Positions 1 through 7,567 are shown, numbered from the stretch's first letter. The stretch: 29,052 nucleotides of DNA from a bacterium (GCA_004563195.1 SFTJ01000039.1:1-29052), one strand, 5' to 3'. The notes: generated from the letters alone by a model not told the origin. Numbers and translations are program-made.

Positions 1-351
1 TCGTTCGCTCATTGCCTTGCAAACATCCCTAAGGCCTAAACGCGACAGTATTTGCTCAATAAAAATGTCACCACCATTGTACACGCGTTCCGAGCCTCCT
101 ACGGTTCGCTCGGGGTGAAGCTCAAGCATAAGCGTCTGCTTCTCTTGTCTGGCGGCAAGGCGCATGCGTTCAAGTTCAGCCTTAGCCCAAGCTTCAGCAT
201 CTTCCACCCCATAGTTCTGTTTGATAAAAGTCTCGTTGCCGAGCTTTTTGACAGTTTTCGTCGTAAGCTTACCTTCACGATTACGGTAAGTGGTTTGAAT
301 GTAGAAGCACTTGGCATTCTTGGAGCGAGTGATGGTGAGTTTGTAGTTCAT
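1..351 (-). CDS. IS1634/IS4-type transposase, N-terminal part (cut by window edge)
   Basis: An open frame runs from ATG at 351 to the left window edge without a stop, giving 117 residues. It begins MNYKLTITRSKNAKCFYIQ, followed by a basic segment with VKKLGN and a segment EAWAKAELERMR. This opening (short beta-rich start, then the AWA helix) is what I recognise from IS1634-like members of the IS4 superfamily in Bacteroidota. The DDE catalytic domain would lie beyond the edge, so activity cannot be judged. A good promoter (430-460) sits about 70 nt upstream of the ATG, overlapping a hairpin (446-474). The family call is by memory of the N-terminus only; another IS4-superfamily group is possible. 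The plus-strand open frames over the same bases are shadows. Confidence 0.75.
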   Translation of the reverse strand, partial: MNYKLTITRSKNAKCFYIQTTYRNREGKLTTKTVKKLGNETFIKQNYGVEDAEAWAKAELERMRLAARQEKQTLMLELHPERTVGGSERVYNGGDIFIEQILSRLGLRDVCKAMSER

Positions 352-429
352 ATCGTATATTCTTAAGTTAATCATTGCCATCGGCGGTCATGAAGGGCCT
401 GGCAGACGGCGTATAGCAAAATATAGCAA

Positions 430-460
430 CAAAGATACAACAAAAAATTGACTTTTCCAA
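430..460 (-). promoter_or_regulatory. Promoter of the IS transposase
   Basis: On the minus strand TTG (460-458), 20 bases, then TATCTTTG (437-430) match the Bacteroidota -33/-7 pattern. The -33 element lies in the loop of the hairpin at 446-474, so the hairpin could influence transcription of the transposase (inference). Confidence 0.65.
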
Positions 461-474
461 GCTGAAAGTCAATT
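446..474. repeat. Perfect 10-bp inverted repeat upstream of the transposase
   Basis: AATTGACTTT (446-455) and AAAGTCAATT (465-474) form a perfect 10-bp stem with a 9-nt spacer. It overlaps the transposase promoter and abuts the tandem repeat at 469-539. It may belong to the end of the insertion sequence (inference). Confidence 0.7.
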
Positions 475-539
475 ATTTCCAAAATAAACTGTCAAACTCC
501 CGTTCAATTATTTCCAAAATAAACTGTCAAACTCCCGTT
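469..539. repeat. 35-bp perfect tandem repeat, two copies, at the IS flank
   Basis: The 35-bp unit at 470-504 is repeated exactly at 505-539, and periodicity extends one base left to 469. Each unit ends with the bases AACTGTCAAACTCCCGTT. The position outside the transposase promoter suggests it includes or duplicates the IS terminus. The IS boundary cannot be fixed without the other end of the element. Confidence 0.8.
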
Positions 540-573
540 TCTTCGTTTTTATTCCTCTTTGCCGTTGTTTTTC

Positions 574-604
574 TTGCAATCATTGAGTTTCTTTTTTATC
601 TTTG
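574..604 (+). promoter_or_regulatory. Promoter of hpt-adk
   Basis: TTG (574-576), 20 bases, then TATCTTTG (597-604). The expected start of transcription, about 610, leaves only a short leader before the ATG at 627 and argues against the in-frame TTG at 615 as start codon. Confidence 0.75.
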
Positions 605-626
605 TCCTAATAATTTGCCTAAGCCG

Positions 627-1205
627 ATGAAAAAAATTACACTTCAAGGGCTCGAATTCGAGCCATATATCTCACATGAAGAGATAGCCAAACAGGTGAA
701 ACGCGTTGCCGCCGAAATTATCGATGACCTCGATGGCGACCAAGAACCTATTTTTATCTGCGTGCTCAACGGCGCTTTTATTTTCGCCGCCGACCTTTAT
801 CGTGAAGTCAATTTACCCCACTCGCAAATCACTTTCATCCGCTTCAAAAGCTACGACGGACTCTCTTCTACAGGTGAAATACGCGAAGTGATGGGGCTTA
901 CCACCGACATCACAGGTCGAAACATCATCATCATCGAAGACATCGTCGACACCGGTACTACAGCTGCCGAACTCATCGATGTGCTCAGCAAGCAGAACCC
1001 GCAAAGCATAAAACTTGCCACGCTTCTTTTCAAACCCAATAGTTTGCTCAACCAAGTTACGCCCGACTATGTGGGATTTAACATCCCGTCGAAATTTATC
1101 ATCGGCTACGGCCTCGACCTCGATGAAGAAGCGCGCAACCTCAAGGACATTTACATCTTGAGCAAGGACAAGTACGACACCGACGATATGAATTTGTGTA
1201 TGTAA
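627..1205 (+). CDS. hpt: Hypoxanthine phosphoribosyltransferase
   Basis: This is a cytosolic purine-salvage enzyme that transfers the phosphoribosyl group of PRPP to hypoxanthine or guanine to give IMP or GMP. The 192-residue product carries the PRPP-binding signature IIIIEDIVDTGTT (about residues 100-112), the FKSYDG segment of the flexible-loop region, and a C-terminal YGLDLDEEARNLKDIYIL typical of bacterial HPRTs. The length is slightly above the usual ~180. The frame is open back to TTG at 615, but the promoter at 574-604 leaves almost no leader for that start, so ATG 627 is chosen. The stop is 47 nt before adk with no promoter between, so the two purine-nucleotide genes are probably co-transcribed. 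Confidence 0.95.
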   Translation: MKKITLQGLEFEPYISHEEIAKQVKRVAAEIIDDLDGDQEPIFICVLNGAFIFAADLYREVNLPHSQITFIRFKSYDGLSSTGEIREVMGLTTDITGRNIIIIEDIVDTGTTAAELIDVLSKQNPQSIKLATLLFKPNSLLNQVTPDYVGFNIPSKFIIGYGLDLDEEARNLKDIYILSKDKYDTDDMNLCM

Positions 1206-1252
1206 AAAAAACAACTTCAATATTAATATTCTTAAGGTAAAAAGTAATAACT

Positions 1253-1831
1253 ATGTTTAACATCGTGATTTTTGGTGGCCCGGGCTCCGGCAAGGGCACC
1301 CAAAGTGACAAATTAATCAGTCACTACAATCTCTTCCACATCTCTACAGGAGATGTTCTTCGCGACCACATTCGCCGTGGCACCGATTTAGGTAATACTG
1401 CCAACAGCTATATTTCCAAGGGAAAACTCATCCCCGACGACTTGATGGTGAGCATTCTCGAACAAGTGTTAATCGACAACGCTCAAGCAGTGGCCGATGG
1501 CGTGATATTCGACGGTTTTCCTCGCACCATACCGCAAGCCAAAGCTCTCAACGAGATGCTACAAAAGCGCGGCAACAAGGTGAATATCGTTATCGGACTC
1601 GAAGTGCCCGATGAAGAACTCACCGAACGCTTGCTCAAACGCGGCCTCGAAAGCGGTCGCAGCGACGACAATCGCGAAACCATCGCAAAGCGACTCGAAG
1701 TATATCACTCGCAGACTGCTCCCCTCAAAGCTTTCTATCAGAATCAAGGCATCTATGCCGCCATCAAAGGCATCGGCACCATCGATTCAATATTCCAAAG
1801 CATCCAAGAAGCCATCGACAAGGTAAAGTAA
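1253..1831 (+). CDS. adk: Adenylate kinase (short form)
   Basis: This enzyme interconverts ATP + AMP and 2 ADP in the cytosol. The 192-residue product has the P-loop GGPGSGKGT (residues 8-16), the AMP-binding segment HISTGDVLRDHIRRGT, the DGFPRT motif, and a compact lid RGLESGRSDDN in place of the longer zinc-binding lid. This is the short adenylate kinase class. It follows hpt by 47 nt and is closed by a strong hairpin terminator at 1851-1903. In related Bacteroidota I would expect obgE next to hpt-adk; here transcription appears to end after adk. Confidence 0.95.
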   Translation: MFNIVIFGGPGSGKGTQSDKLISHYNLFHISTGDVLRDHIRRGTDLGNTANSYISKGKLIPDDLMVSILEQVLIDNAQAVADGVIFDGFPRTIPQAKALNEMLQKRGNKVNIVIGLEVPDEELTERLLKRGLESGRSDDNRETIAKRLEVYHSQTAPLKAFYQNQGIYAAIKGIGTIDSIFQSIQEAIDKVK

Positions 1832-1850
1832 TCTTCGGCTAACAATTATA

Positions 1851-1903
1851 AGACTCAGGCTCACTACGGCATTAGCCATCAGTGAGCCTGAGTCTCTTTA
1901 TTT
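1851..1903 (+). terminator. Rho-independent terminator after adk
   Basis: AGACTCAGGCTCACT (1851-1865) pairs perfectly over 15 bp with 1881-1895, with a 15-nt loop, followed by the T-rich stretch CTTTATTT. It ends the hpt-adk operon. Confidence 0.85.
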
Positions 1904-1922
1904 GCCAACCACACCCCCCTTC

Positions 1923-1957
1923 GTCGGACGAGTCAGACAAGTCGGACAGGTCGGACT
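1923..1957. repeat. 9-bp tandem repeat (GTCGGACnn) x4
   Basis: Four consecutive 9-bp units start at 1923, 1932, 1941 and 1950. The core is GTCGGAC, with one GTCAGAC variant, and the two trailing bases vary. The array lies between the adk terminator and the tRNA-Gln terminator in non-coding sequence. Confidence 0.75.
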
Positions 1958-1990
1958 CTCTCCCCGGCCCCAGAAAAGAGGCTGAGAATC

Positions 1991-2020
1991 AAAAAAGCGC
2001 TGATGAAATCATCAACGCTT
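1991..2020 (-). terminator. Terminator of tRNA-Gln
   Basis: On the minus strand AAGCG-TGATGA (2020-2009, one mismatch at 2015) pairs with TCATCA-CGCTT (2006-1995), followed by six T residues (1996-1991). It lies immediately 3' of the tRNA. Confidence 0.75.
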
Positions 2021-2028
2021 CTTTTAAG

Positions 2029-2099
2029 TTGTCTTACCAGGATTCGAACCTAGACAGACAGAACCAAAAACTGTAGTGCTACCATTACACCATAAGACA
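2029..2099 (-). tRNA. tRNA-Gln (anticodon TTG)
   Basis: The minus strand folds as a 71-nt cloverleaf. The acceptor stem is TGTCTTA/TAAGACA, the D-arm is GTGT..GCAC with AATGGTA in the loop, the anticodon loop is TTTTGGT (UUG, decoding CAA), and the T-arm is CTAGG-TTCGAAT-CCTGG. The discriminator is A and CCA is not encoded. The anticodon stem has a T-T mismatch next to the loop (positions 31/39). It has its own promoter and terminator, so it is an independent unit. Confidence 0.93.
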
Positions 2100-2137
2100 A
2101 TCTATAACAAGCAGGACTCTTCGTCCCTTTTGCGATG

Positions 2138-2168
2138 CAAAGTTACGCCCAAAAAACGGATTATGCAA
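2138..2168 (-). promoter_or_regulatory. Promoter of tRNA-Gln
   Basis: On the minus strand TTG (2168-2166), 20 bases, TAACTTTG (2145-2138), placing the transcript start about 30 nt upstream of the mature tRNA. Confidence 0.75.
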
Positions 2169-2182
2169 GTTTTTGTGCTATT

Positions 2183-2206
2183 TTTTTGAAAAATATTTTT
2201 CAAAAA
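2183..2206. terminator. AT-rich 24-bp palindrome, probable terminator of tyrS
   Basis: Positions 2183-2194 and 2195-2206 are perfect reverse complements. Runs of T flank the palindrome on both strands, so it could terminate tyrS on the minus strand about 50 nt after its stop. The lack of GC pairs makes it a weak hairpin. Confidence 0.5.
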
Positions 2207-2254
2207 CCTCGTTTTTACGCTATTTGGGACTAATTAGCGACAATTTCCGCCCTA

Positions 2255-3502
2255 TTACTTGGCGATAATCAAGTAATAGTTCTTCTTGCCACGCTGAGCG
2301 AGGATATACTTGCCGTTGAGCAAGTGCTCGGTGCCGATAGTGGCATTGGCATCGGTGAGCTTTTCCTTGTTGATCGACACGCCTCCGCCTTGGGTCAACT
2401 TGCGCATTTCGCCCTTCGAGGCAAATACTGTGGTTGCTCCTGCCAAGAGTTCGATAGCCGGAACGCCTGCTTCGATAAGGCTCTTTTCTACCTCAAACTG
2501 TGGCACACCTTCGAATACCGACAGCAATGTGTCTTCGTCGATTTTGTGAAGCACTTCTTGAGCCTTGTTCGAGAAGAGAATTTGCGATGCCTCCACTGCC
2601 ATTTCGTAATCCTCGGCGCTGTGCACCATTGTGGTGATTTCTTTGGCGAGACGCTTCTGCAAAGGTCGCTCCTGTGGTAATGTGGTGAAAATCTTGATAT
2701 ATTTCTCAGCGTCGCTGTCGCTCACATTGAGCCAGAACTGATAGAATTTGTAAGGCGATGTGCGCTTGGGGTCGAGCCATACGTTGCCGCTCTCGGTCTT
2801 ACCGAACTTGCCGCCGTCGGCCTTGGTGATGAGCGGGCATGTCAATGCAAATGCCTCGCCGCCTGCCACGCGACGTATCAATTCGGTACCGGTGGTGATA
2901 TTTCCCCATTGGTCGCTTCCGCCTAACTGCAGACGGCATCCGTATTCCTTATATAGATATAGGAAGTCGTAGCCCTGAAGGAGTTGGTAAGAAAATTCGG
3001 TAAACGACATACCGTGGTCGGCATTGGCTGCCAAACGCTTCTTCACCGAGTCCTTGGCCATCATATAGTTGACGGTGATGTGCTTGCCTATGTCGCGAAT
3101 GAAGTTGAGGAAACCGTAGCCCTTCATCCAGTCGTAGTTGTTTACGAGCACTGCGGCATTGGGTGCATCGCTGTCGAAATCGAGGAACTTAGCCAACTGG
3201 GCTTTGATGCATTCCTGATTGTGGCGAAGGGTGTCTTCGTCGATAAGCACGCGTTCCTGCGACTTCATCGAGGGGTCGCCTATCATACCTGTAGCGCCGC
3301 CGATAAGTGCTATCGGACGGTGTCCGGCTCGCTGAAAGTGGCGGAGCATCATCACGCCCACAAGGTGTCCGATATGTAGCGAATCGGCGGTTGGGTCGAT
3401 GCCCAAGTATGCCGATGTCAATTCTTTCTCTAATTGTTCTTCGGTGCCGGGCATCATATTATTTATCATGCCTCGCCATTCAAGTTCTTTTACGAAGTTC
3501 AT
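2255..3502 (-). CDS. tyrS: Tyrosyl-tRNA synthetase
   Basis: This class I aminoacyl-tRNA synthetase charges tRNA-Tyr. The 415-residue product shows the HIGH motif in SLHIGHLVG (residues 43-46), the tyrosine-site segment QLGGSDQWGNI (about 192-202), the KMSKS equivalent KFGKT (232-236), and a C-terminal S4-like RNA-binding domain from about residue 350 (LTQGGGVSINKEKL). The frame extends upstream to 3556, but the extra 18 residues overlap the promoter at 3554-3585 and are not protein-like, so ATG 3502 is used. The leader is only about 45 nt, with no room for a T-box. It is transcribed alone. Confidence 0.96.
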   Translation of the reverse strand: MNFVKELEWRGMINNMMPGTEEQLEKELTSAYLGIDPTADSLHIGHLVGVMMLRHFQRAGHRPIALIGGATGMIGDPSMKSQERVLIDEDTLRHNQECIKAQLAKFLDFDSDAPNAAVLVNNYDWMKGYGFLNFIRDIGKHITVNYMMAKDSVKKRLAANADHGMSFTEFSYQLLQGYDFLYLYKEYGCRLQLGGSDQWGNITTGTELIRRVAGGEAFALTCPLITKADGGKFGKTESGNVWLDPKRTSPYKFYQFWLNVSDSDAEKYIKIFTTLPQERPLQKRLAKEITTMVHSAEDYEMAVEASQILFSNKAQEVLHKIDEDTLLSVFEGVPQFEVEKSLIEAGVPAIELLAGATTVFASKGEMRKLTQGGGVSINKEKLTDANATIGTEHLLNGKYILAQRGKKNYYLIIAK

Positions 3503-3553
3503 CGTGTGAGTTATTCTATTGTTAATTATATTGTTATTTCTAAAATTTCTCTG

Positions 3554-3585
3554 CAAAGTTACTATTTACAAACGATGTTTGCAAA
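3554..3585 (-). promoter_or_regulatory. Promoter of tyrS
   Basis: On the minus strand TTTG (3585-3582), 20 bases, TAACTTTG (3561-3554): a full match to the Bacteroidota consensus. Confidence 0.8.
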
Positions 3586-3622
3586 TTTCATTGTTGCCTG
3601 AAGTGATAGTTTGCCTCCTCTA

Positions 3623-4054
3623 TCACTCCCACTTCACCAAATGATAAGTATAAGTATTGCCATCGGCGGCATGCAATGTCAGCTCAAATCCGTTTGCATC
3701 TACTTTATCATAGGTCAGAACATTGCGTTCTTGCGAAAAGTGCAATTCTTCGAAAGGCTTATATCGCTCATCGGGAAACGAAATCTCCAGCGTGCCTTTG
3801 CCATCATCAACCCATGTGCCATATTTCTCATCATGCTCATAATAATCGCCCACTTTGCGAACCTCGAACACGGTGCTCTGAAAGGCAAAGAACATATTTC
3901 CTTCGTAATCACTCACCACCGAGCCATTACACTCTATTTCCGTAAGTTTCCATCGGCCCATCCATTCTCCTATGTTCCCGTTGTTGGTGGTGCACGATAT
4001 GGCGGCCGATAACAGCGCCATTGCCATAATTATCCTGGTTGTAAATGCTTTCAT
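3623..4054 (-). CDS. Lipocalin-like lipoprotein, function unknown
   Basis: This is a 143-residue product with a short hydrophobic signal and a lipobox-like AISC, predicting acylation at Cys21 followed by TTNNG. The mature part opens with GEWMGRWKLTEIECNG and alternates short beta-type segments (FEVRKV, LEISFP, LTYDKV, FELTLHA, YTYHLVKW). That pattern resembles the small lipocalin-like domains common in Bacteroidota lipoproteins. The start codon overlaps the stop of the wzi-like gene by 4 nt, so it is translationally coupled to it and is the last gene of the glsA-glsB-wzi unit. The ligand and role cannot be read from sequence. The lipobox lacks the preferred Leu at -3. Confidence 0.75.
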   Translation of the reverse strand: MKAFTTRIIMAMALLSAAISCTTNNGNIGEWMGRWKLTEIECNGSVVSDYEGNMFFAFQSTVFEVRKVGDYYEHDEKYGTWVDDGKGTLEISFPDERYKPFEELHFSQERNVLTYDKVDANGFELTLHAADGNTYTYHLVKWE

Positions 4055-5601
4055 TTCCCCTTAATTTTGTTGATTGAACCTCTATAAACCACCGAAACAA
4101 GGCAGCCTGCATTATTACCGGTGAGCGTACCATGGTCGAGCGCCACTTGTGCCTTGATGGTCAACGGCAATGCCCCCGACAGCCGGTATTCGCCTTCTAT
4201 CATTGCCGAGGTTGCGTTCTCAGTCGCGAGCAATGGCACATAAGGCGTGCCCCACGACTTGCGATACATCACTTTTGCACAATAGTTGAGGCGTGGCGTC
4301 ACATTCCCGGCTATTGCCACATGAAAGCCTTGCACTCGGGTATGGCGAAACTTTATCACCCCGTCGCTATTATATATCGGCGACAAAAGCACCGATGTGC
4401 CTATTGCCATGCCTCGATTGGCATAACCATTATAAAAATAATTGTTGTAATAATCGTCTGATCCGGTGGCATTGTCGGCGATTGGAGTTCCCGGAAAGTC
4501 GCCCGATGCCCAATGGATGGGGCCGCTCTGATTGCGAAAATCGAAATATTCCACCACAGCTCCTCTTATCACTCCTTGCTTGGGCGTGCGATATTCTATG
4601 CCGTACACGCCATCCCAACCATTGAGCAAACCTATGCCCGAACCATCTTCAAATGGCTTCTGAAAATAGCCTCTCACGGTGCTACCGTCGCGTAGACTAT
4701 AACGCGCCGCCAGGTCCCACGAACCGAGGTGGTTGCCCTCGTAGTAGTCGGCATCGCCTTGCACACTGCTTCCACTGCCTCCGCTTGGCAAAAATGCCTT
4801 ATAGAATGCCTTAAATGTGTCGTTCGATTTCTGAACTTCTTTTATTACGCCCTGAAAATATATGGTTCGCTCGCCTAAAAACTGGCATGCGGCTTGCATT
4901 CCCACTGTCACCGATAAGCGTTCGTCGGGCTTGGTGCGAAAATAGCACCGCTTATAGTTGGAATACGAACCTCGTGTAATGCTCGAACTGAAGAAATTGT
5001 AGTGATTCTCAAGCCACGAATCTTGCAAGTCTTTATAATATGCCAATTCGCCGTCGATTTGCACCCAACCGTTGGTAAAGGGAATGTTCTGAAAATCGAT
5101 AAATCCGGCTCGCACACCGGGCATAGGTCGTGCGTTGCCCGAGAGCACGAGGTCGCCGCTTCCGAGTTGGGCATCTATTATCTTGTTGCGATGTTGCTGC
5201 ACTCCTGCGGCAAGGGTCACTCCGCGATATTTCAGTTCACCATAGAGTTGCTGCAGCCATGCTCGCGCGGGATGTTGGGCATTATTTACCCATTTTCCCG
5301 ACTCGTAGCGCTGATAATCGGCATCCGATGCCCATCCGCCCCATGCTTCGAACCCGAATCCGTAGCTGAAGCGCTGTGTGGTGTCCATAGCGTGGCTCAC
5401 ACGGGCGTTCACAAGCGCCGAATTGGCTTGTGTGATGGTGCCATAGCGGTTTGCCATAATGTAGTGCGGTGTCAAATTGCCGTCGCCTGCGTTCACGGTC
5501 ACGCCTGCCTCATAATCGATTTGACACTGCGCTTTCACGCCTTGCGGCAACGCCATGGCTGCCACAACCGCCAATATTTCCAAAAATTTAATTTTTCTCA
5601 T
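4051..5601 (-). CDS. Wzi-like outer-membrane beta-barrel protein (capsule assembly Wzi family)
   Basis: This 516-residue product has a signal peptide ending near VKAQ (residue 25). The body is full of alternating hydrophobic and aromatic strands (SYGFGFEAWGGW, GVTLAAGVQQHRNK, GEYRLSGALPLTIKAQVALD), as in an outer-membrane barrel. The segment LTPHYIMANRYGTITQANSA near the N-terminus is the feature by which I recognise the Bacteroidota Wzi-family proteins. In Enterobacteria Wzi is a lectin that holds capsule on the cell surface; the role here is inferred. ATG 5601 is preferred over 5628 because it directly precedes the basic-hydrophobic signal sequence. It lies 55 nt after glsB and overlaps the lipoprotein gene by 4 nt. 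Confidence 0.8.
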   Translation of the reverse strand: MRKIKFLEILAVVAAMALPQGVKAQCQIDYEAGVTVNAGDGNLTPHYIMANRYGTITQANSALVNARVSHAMDTTQRFSYGFGFEAWGGWASDADYQRYESGKWVNNAQHPARAWLQQLYGELKYRGVTLAAGVQQHRNKIIDAQLGSGDLVLSGNARPMPGVRAGFIDFQNIPFTNGWVQIDGELAYYKDLQDSWLENHYNFFSSSITRGSYSNYKRCYFRTKPDERLSVTVGMQAACQFLGERTIYFQGVIKEVQKSNDTFKAFYKAFLPSGGSGSSVQGDADYYEGNHLGSWDLAARYSLRDGSTVRGYFQKPFEDGSGIGLLNGWDGVYGIEYRTPKQGVIRGAVVEYFDFRNQSGPIHWASGDFPGTPIADNATGSDDYYNNYFYNGYANRGMAIGTSVLLSPIYNSDGVIKFRHTRVQGFHVAIAGNVTPRLNYCAKVMYRKSWGTPYVPLLATENATSAMIEGEYRLSGALPLTIKAQVALDHGTLTGNNAGCLVSVVYRGSINKIKGK

Positions 5602-5656
5602 ATTCTGTGCTATAAACCTATGCTCCACGCAACATACATCTCACATATCACACACA

Positions 5657-6601
5657 CTACTGCAATGTAGCTTCTTCGCGGTGAAATGTATTCACATGGC
5701 GGCCTTTCTTTTCCTCGGTGATTTCGCTCACCGATATCATTATTCCGCTTTCTTCCACATCGCCGAACTCATCGTTGACTGCTGTGCCAAACATTCGCAT
5801 CGTGGGCGACAGGCTCATATAAGCGTGCACCAAGGGCGGCACCGTGCGGCCTTCTTTGCGCACCAACTCGTTGAGCAGCTGCGAATCGGCCTTTAGGTCG
5901 TTGCTTTTGAAGCAGTTTCTGAGGTAGTCCTCGTCGGTAACCAACTGAACGGGATTGATGGGCGTAACCAAGTGGTCGGGGTCGGGAAAATGCTTGTGCA
6001 TAAAATATAATATCATATCGCGGCACAGTGGCGAATAGTTGGGATACATTGTCACCTTGCCGAAAAGATATTTTATCTGTGGATATAGCACCATAAGTGC
6101 TCCTATACCGTCCCAAAGATTGTCGAGCGCATATATGGCGCGCGCTCCGGCTCGGCTCGACTGATACTCCAATCGCACAAACGAGCGTCCGAGTTCGAGT
6201 GTATGAGGCAAATATTCTTTCACAAATTTTTCGGAGAAGCGAAACATGTGCGCTGTGGCTATGTTTGGCGCTCCGTCGGCTCGCAATTTCACATCTTCAC
6301 CGAGGATAAACCGATAGCCGCCCACTATCTCGCGACTCTCGGGATTCCACACCAACAACTGTCGGCAGGGCACCTCCATGGTGTCGAATTCATCGATGTC
6401 GCAGTCCTTGCCGGTTCCGCCGCCTGCCGTGCGAAAGGCTATTTCGCGCAGTCTACCCAGTTCGCGCATGGTGTTGGGCGCATTGAAGGCATCTACCACA
6501 TATATCTCATTTCCTCCCTTATTGGTTGTTCGCAGAAAACGCTCTTCAGTAAGTTCTTGTTCTATCAAATCGGCATTTACCTCGGGAATAATTGCTTTCA
6601 T
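5657..6601 (-). CDS. glsB: GlsB-like N-acyltransferase (GNAT/OlsB family), glycine lipid synthesis
   Basis: This 314-residue product contains the hemolysin/OlsB-type acyltransferase core: MRELGRLREIAFRT, LLVWNPESREIVGGYRF, and LELGRSFVRLEYQ, which is the strand-helix that binds the acyl donor. In Bacteroides, GlsB N-acylates glycine with a 3-hydroxy fatty acid, the first step to glycine (and flavo-/serine-type) lipids. That activity is assigned here from family and neighbourhood. The upstream partner glsA is 60 nt away on the same strand with no promoter seen between, which matches the conserved two-gene arrangement. An ornithine-lipid type OlsB would look similar, so the substrate amino acid is inferred. 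Confidence 0.78.
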   Translation of the reverse strand: MKAIIPEVNADLIEQELTEERFLRTTNKGGNEIYVVDAFNAPNTMRELGRLREIAFRTAGGGTGKDCDIDEFDTMEVPCRQLLVWNPESREIVGGYRFILGEDVKLRADGAPNIATAHMFRFSEKFVKEYLPHTLELGRSFVRLEYQSSRAGARAIYALDNLWDGIGALMVLYPQIKYLFGKVTMYPNYSPLCRDMILYFMHKHFPDPDHLVTPINPVQLVTDEDYLRNCFKSNDLKADSQLLNELVRKEGRTVPPLVHAYMSLSPTMRMFGTAVNDEFGDVEESGIMISVSEITEEKKGRHVNTFHREEATLQ

Positions 6602-6661
6602 CCTATCTTTATTTATTTTGATAATAATTGTTTGTATCAGTGCCCCCCAAAATAGGGCTCA

Positions 6662-7507
6662 TCAGCGTCCTGCCAAGGCATAGCATATCTTTCTTATTCG
6701 CTCTGCCTCTGCCAATGGTGCTGCGGCATTGAGGGTGCTGCTCGCTATGGGCTTGCCCACTCGCAAGGTGAACTGTCGGCCTCGGCATTTCACCATCTCG
6801 CGCGGCAACAACATCATCTCTATGTTGAATTTCAATTTCAATCGCTTGCGCAGACGCGCCACTCGATAGAACATCTTGGAATTTTCGCCCTCAAAGTACA
6901 TCGGCACTATGTCGCGACCATATTCCACTGCTTTGGTTACAAACGACTTCTGCCATGTGAGGTCGCTCACCGTGCCATCGTCGTGCAAGCGCGAGCAGAG
7001 CCCGGCCGGGAAGGTGAGCATCTGGCCATTGCCGCTATATGCTGCCTCTATCTGTCCGGCAGCTCCGCGGCTCTGTTTGCCGAATTTGTTGATGGGCAGA
7101 AACACGTCCTTGAGTGGCGTTACAGCCATCAGCAGGTCGTTGACCAAAAATTTCACATCGCCGCCAAATCGGCTGCCTATGAGTGATATGATGGCAAGTC
7201 CGTCGAGCCCGCCCATGGGGTGATTGCTCACAAATATGTAGCGTCCGTCGCCGGGCTTGGGCAGATTTTCTTCGCCTTCTACTTTTATGCCGGCTTGTAG
7301 GTAATCTATCACGCCGTTGGCAAAGTCTACTCCGGTCTTGTGCCCGTGCAGACGTGCCACTTCATTCAGTTCATCCTCGCATATCAACTTTGCCAACCCA
7401 CGCACCAGAAATCGCGGTATGTAACGACTGTGCCGAGGTAATCGCTGTCGTATCACCTCTCCTGTGTCGAGCCTTACCGCCGACTGATTCTGTGCTTCAT
7501 TGTGCAT
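6662..7507 (-). CDS. glsA: GlsA-like O-acyltransferase (PlsC family), glycine lipid synthesis
   Basis: This 281-residue acyltransferase has the catalytic segment SNHPMGGLDG (His96, Asp102, an H-X5-D spacing rather than the H-X4-D of PlsC) and the second motif FPAGLCSR, where PlsC has a glycerophosphate-binding EGTR. The rearranged motifs fit the OlsA/GlsA branch that adds the second acyl chain to an N-acyl amino acid. A positively charged N-terminus (QRLPRHSRYIPRFLVRG) suggests peripheral inner-membrane binding. It is the first gene of the probable four-gene unit glsA-glsB-wzi-lipoprotein, driven by the promoter at 7536-7567. Confidence 0.78.
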   Translation of the reverse strand: MHNEAQNQSAVRLDTGEVIRQRLPRHSRYIPRFLVRGLAKLICEDELNEVARLHGHKTGVDFANGVIDYLQAGIKVEGEENLPKPGDGRYIFVSNHPMGGLDGLAIISLIGSRFGGDVKFLVNDLLMAVTPLKDVFLPINKFGKQSRGAAGQIEAAYSGNGQMLTFPAGLCSRLHDDGTVSDLTWQKSFVTKAVEYGRDIVPMYFEGENSKMFYRVARLRKRLKLKFNIEMMLLPREMVKCRGRQFTLRVGKPIASSTLNAAAPLAEAERIRKICYALAGR

Positions 7508-7535
7508 ATTGCTTGTTTCTATTTGCTTTCGTTGG

Positions 7536-7567
7536 CAAATTTATATATTATTCTCACCATTTGCAAA
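7536..7567 (-). promoter_or_regulatory. Promoter of the glsA-glsB-wzi operon
   Basis: On the minus strand TTTG (7567-7564), 20 bases, TAAATTTG (7543-7536), about 30 nt before the glsA ATG at 7507. No equally good promoter is seen in the gaps at 6602-6661 or 5602-5656. Confidence 0.75.

Noticed and set aside
52..366. Plus-strand open frame of 104 residues
   Set aside because: It is antisense to the transposase N-terminus, which has a recognisable sequence, promoter and start codon.
1923..1957. CRISPR array
   Set aside because: Repeats are 9 bp with no spacers of normal length and no cas genes are present.
1882..2076. Plus-strand open frame of 64 residues
   Set aside because: It runs through the adk terminator, the 9-bp repeats and antisense through the tRNA-Gln gene.
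3503..3553. T-box or other riboswitch before tyrS
   Set aside because: The leader is only ~45 nt and lacks any stem-loop or specifier structure.
3602..3627. Hairpin AGTGATAG..CTATCACT over the lipoprotein stop codon as a terminator
   Set aside because: There is no T tract on the minus strand and it overlaps coding sequence; too weak to list as a terminator.
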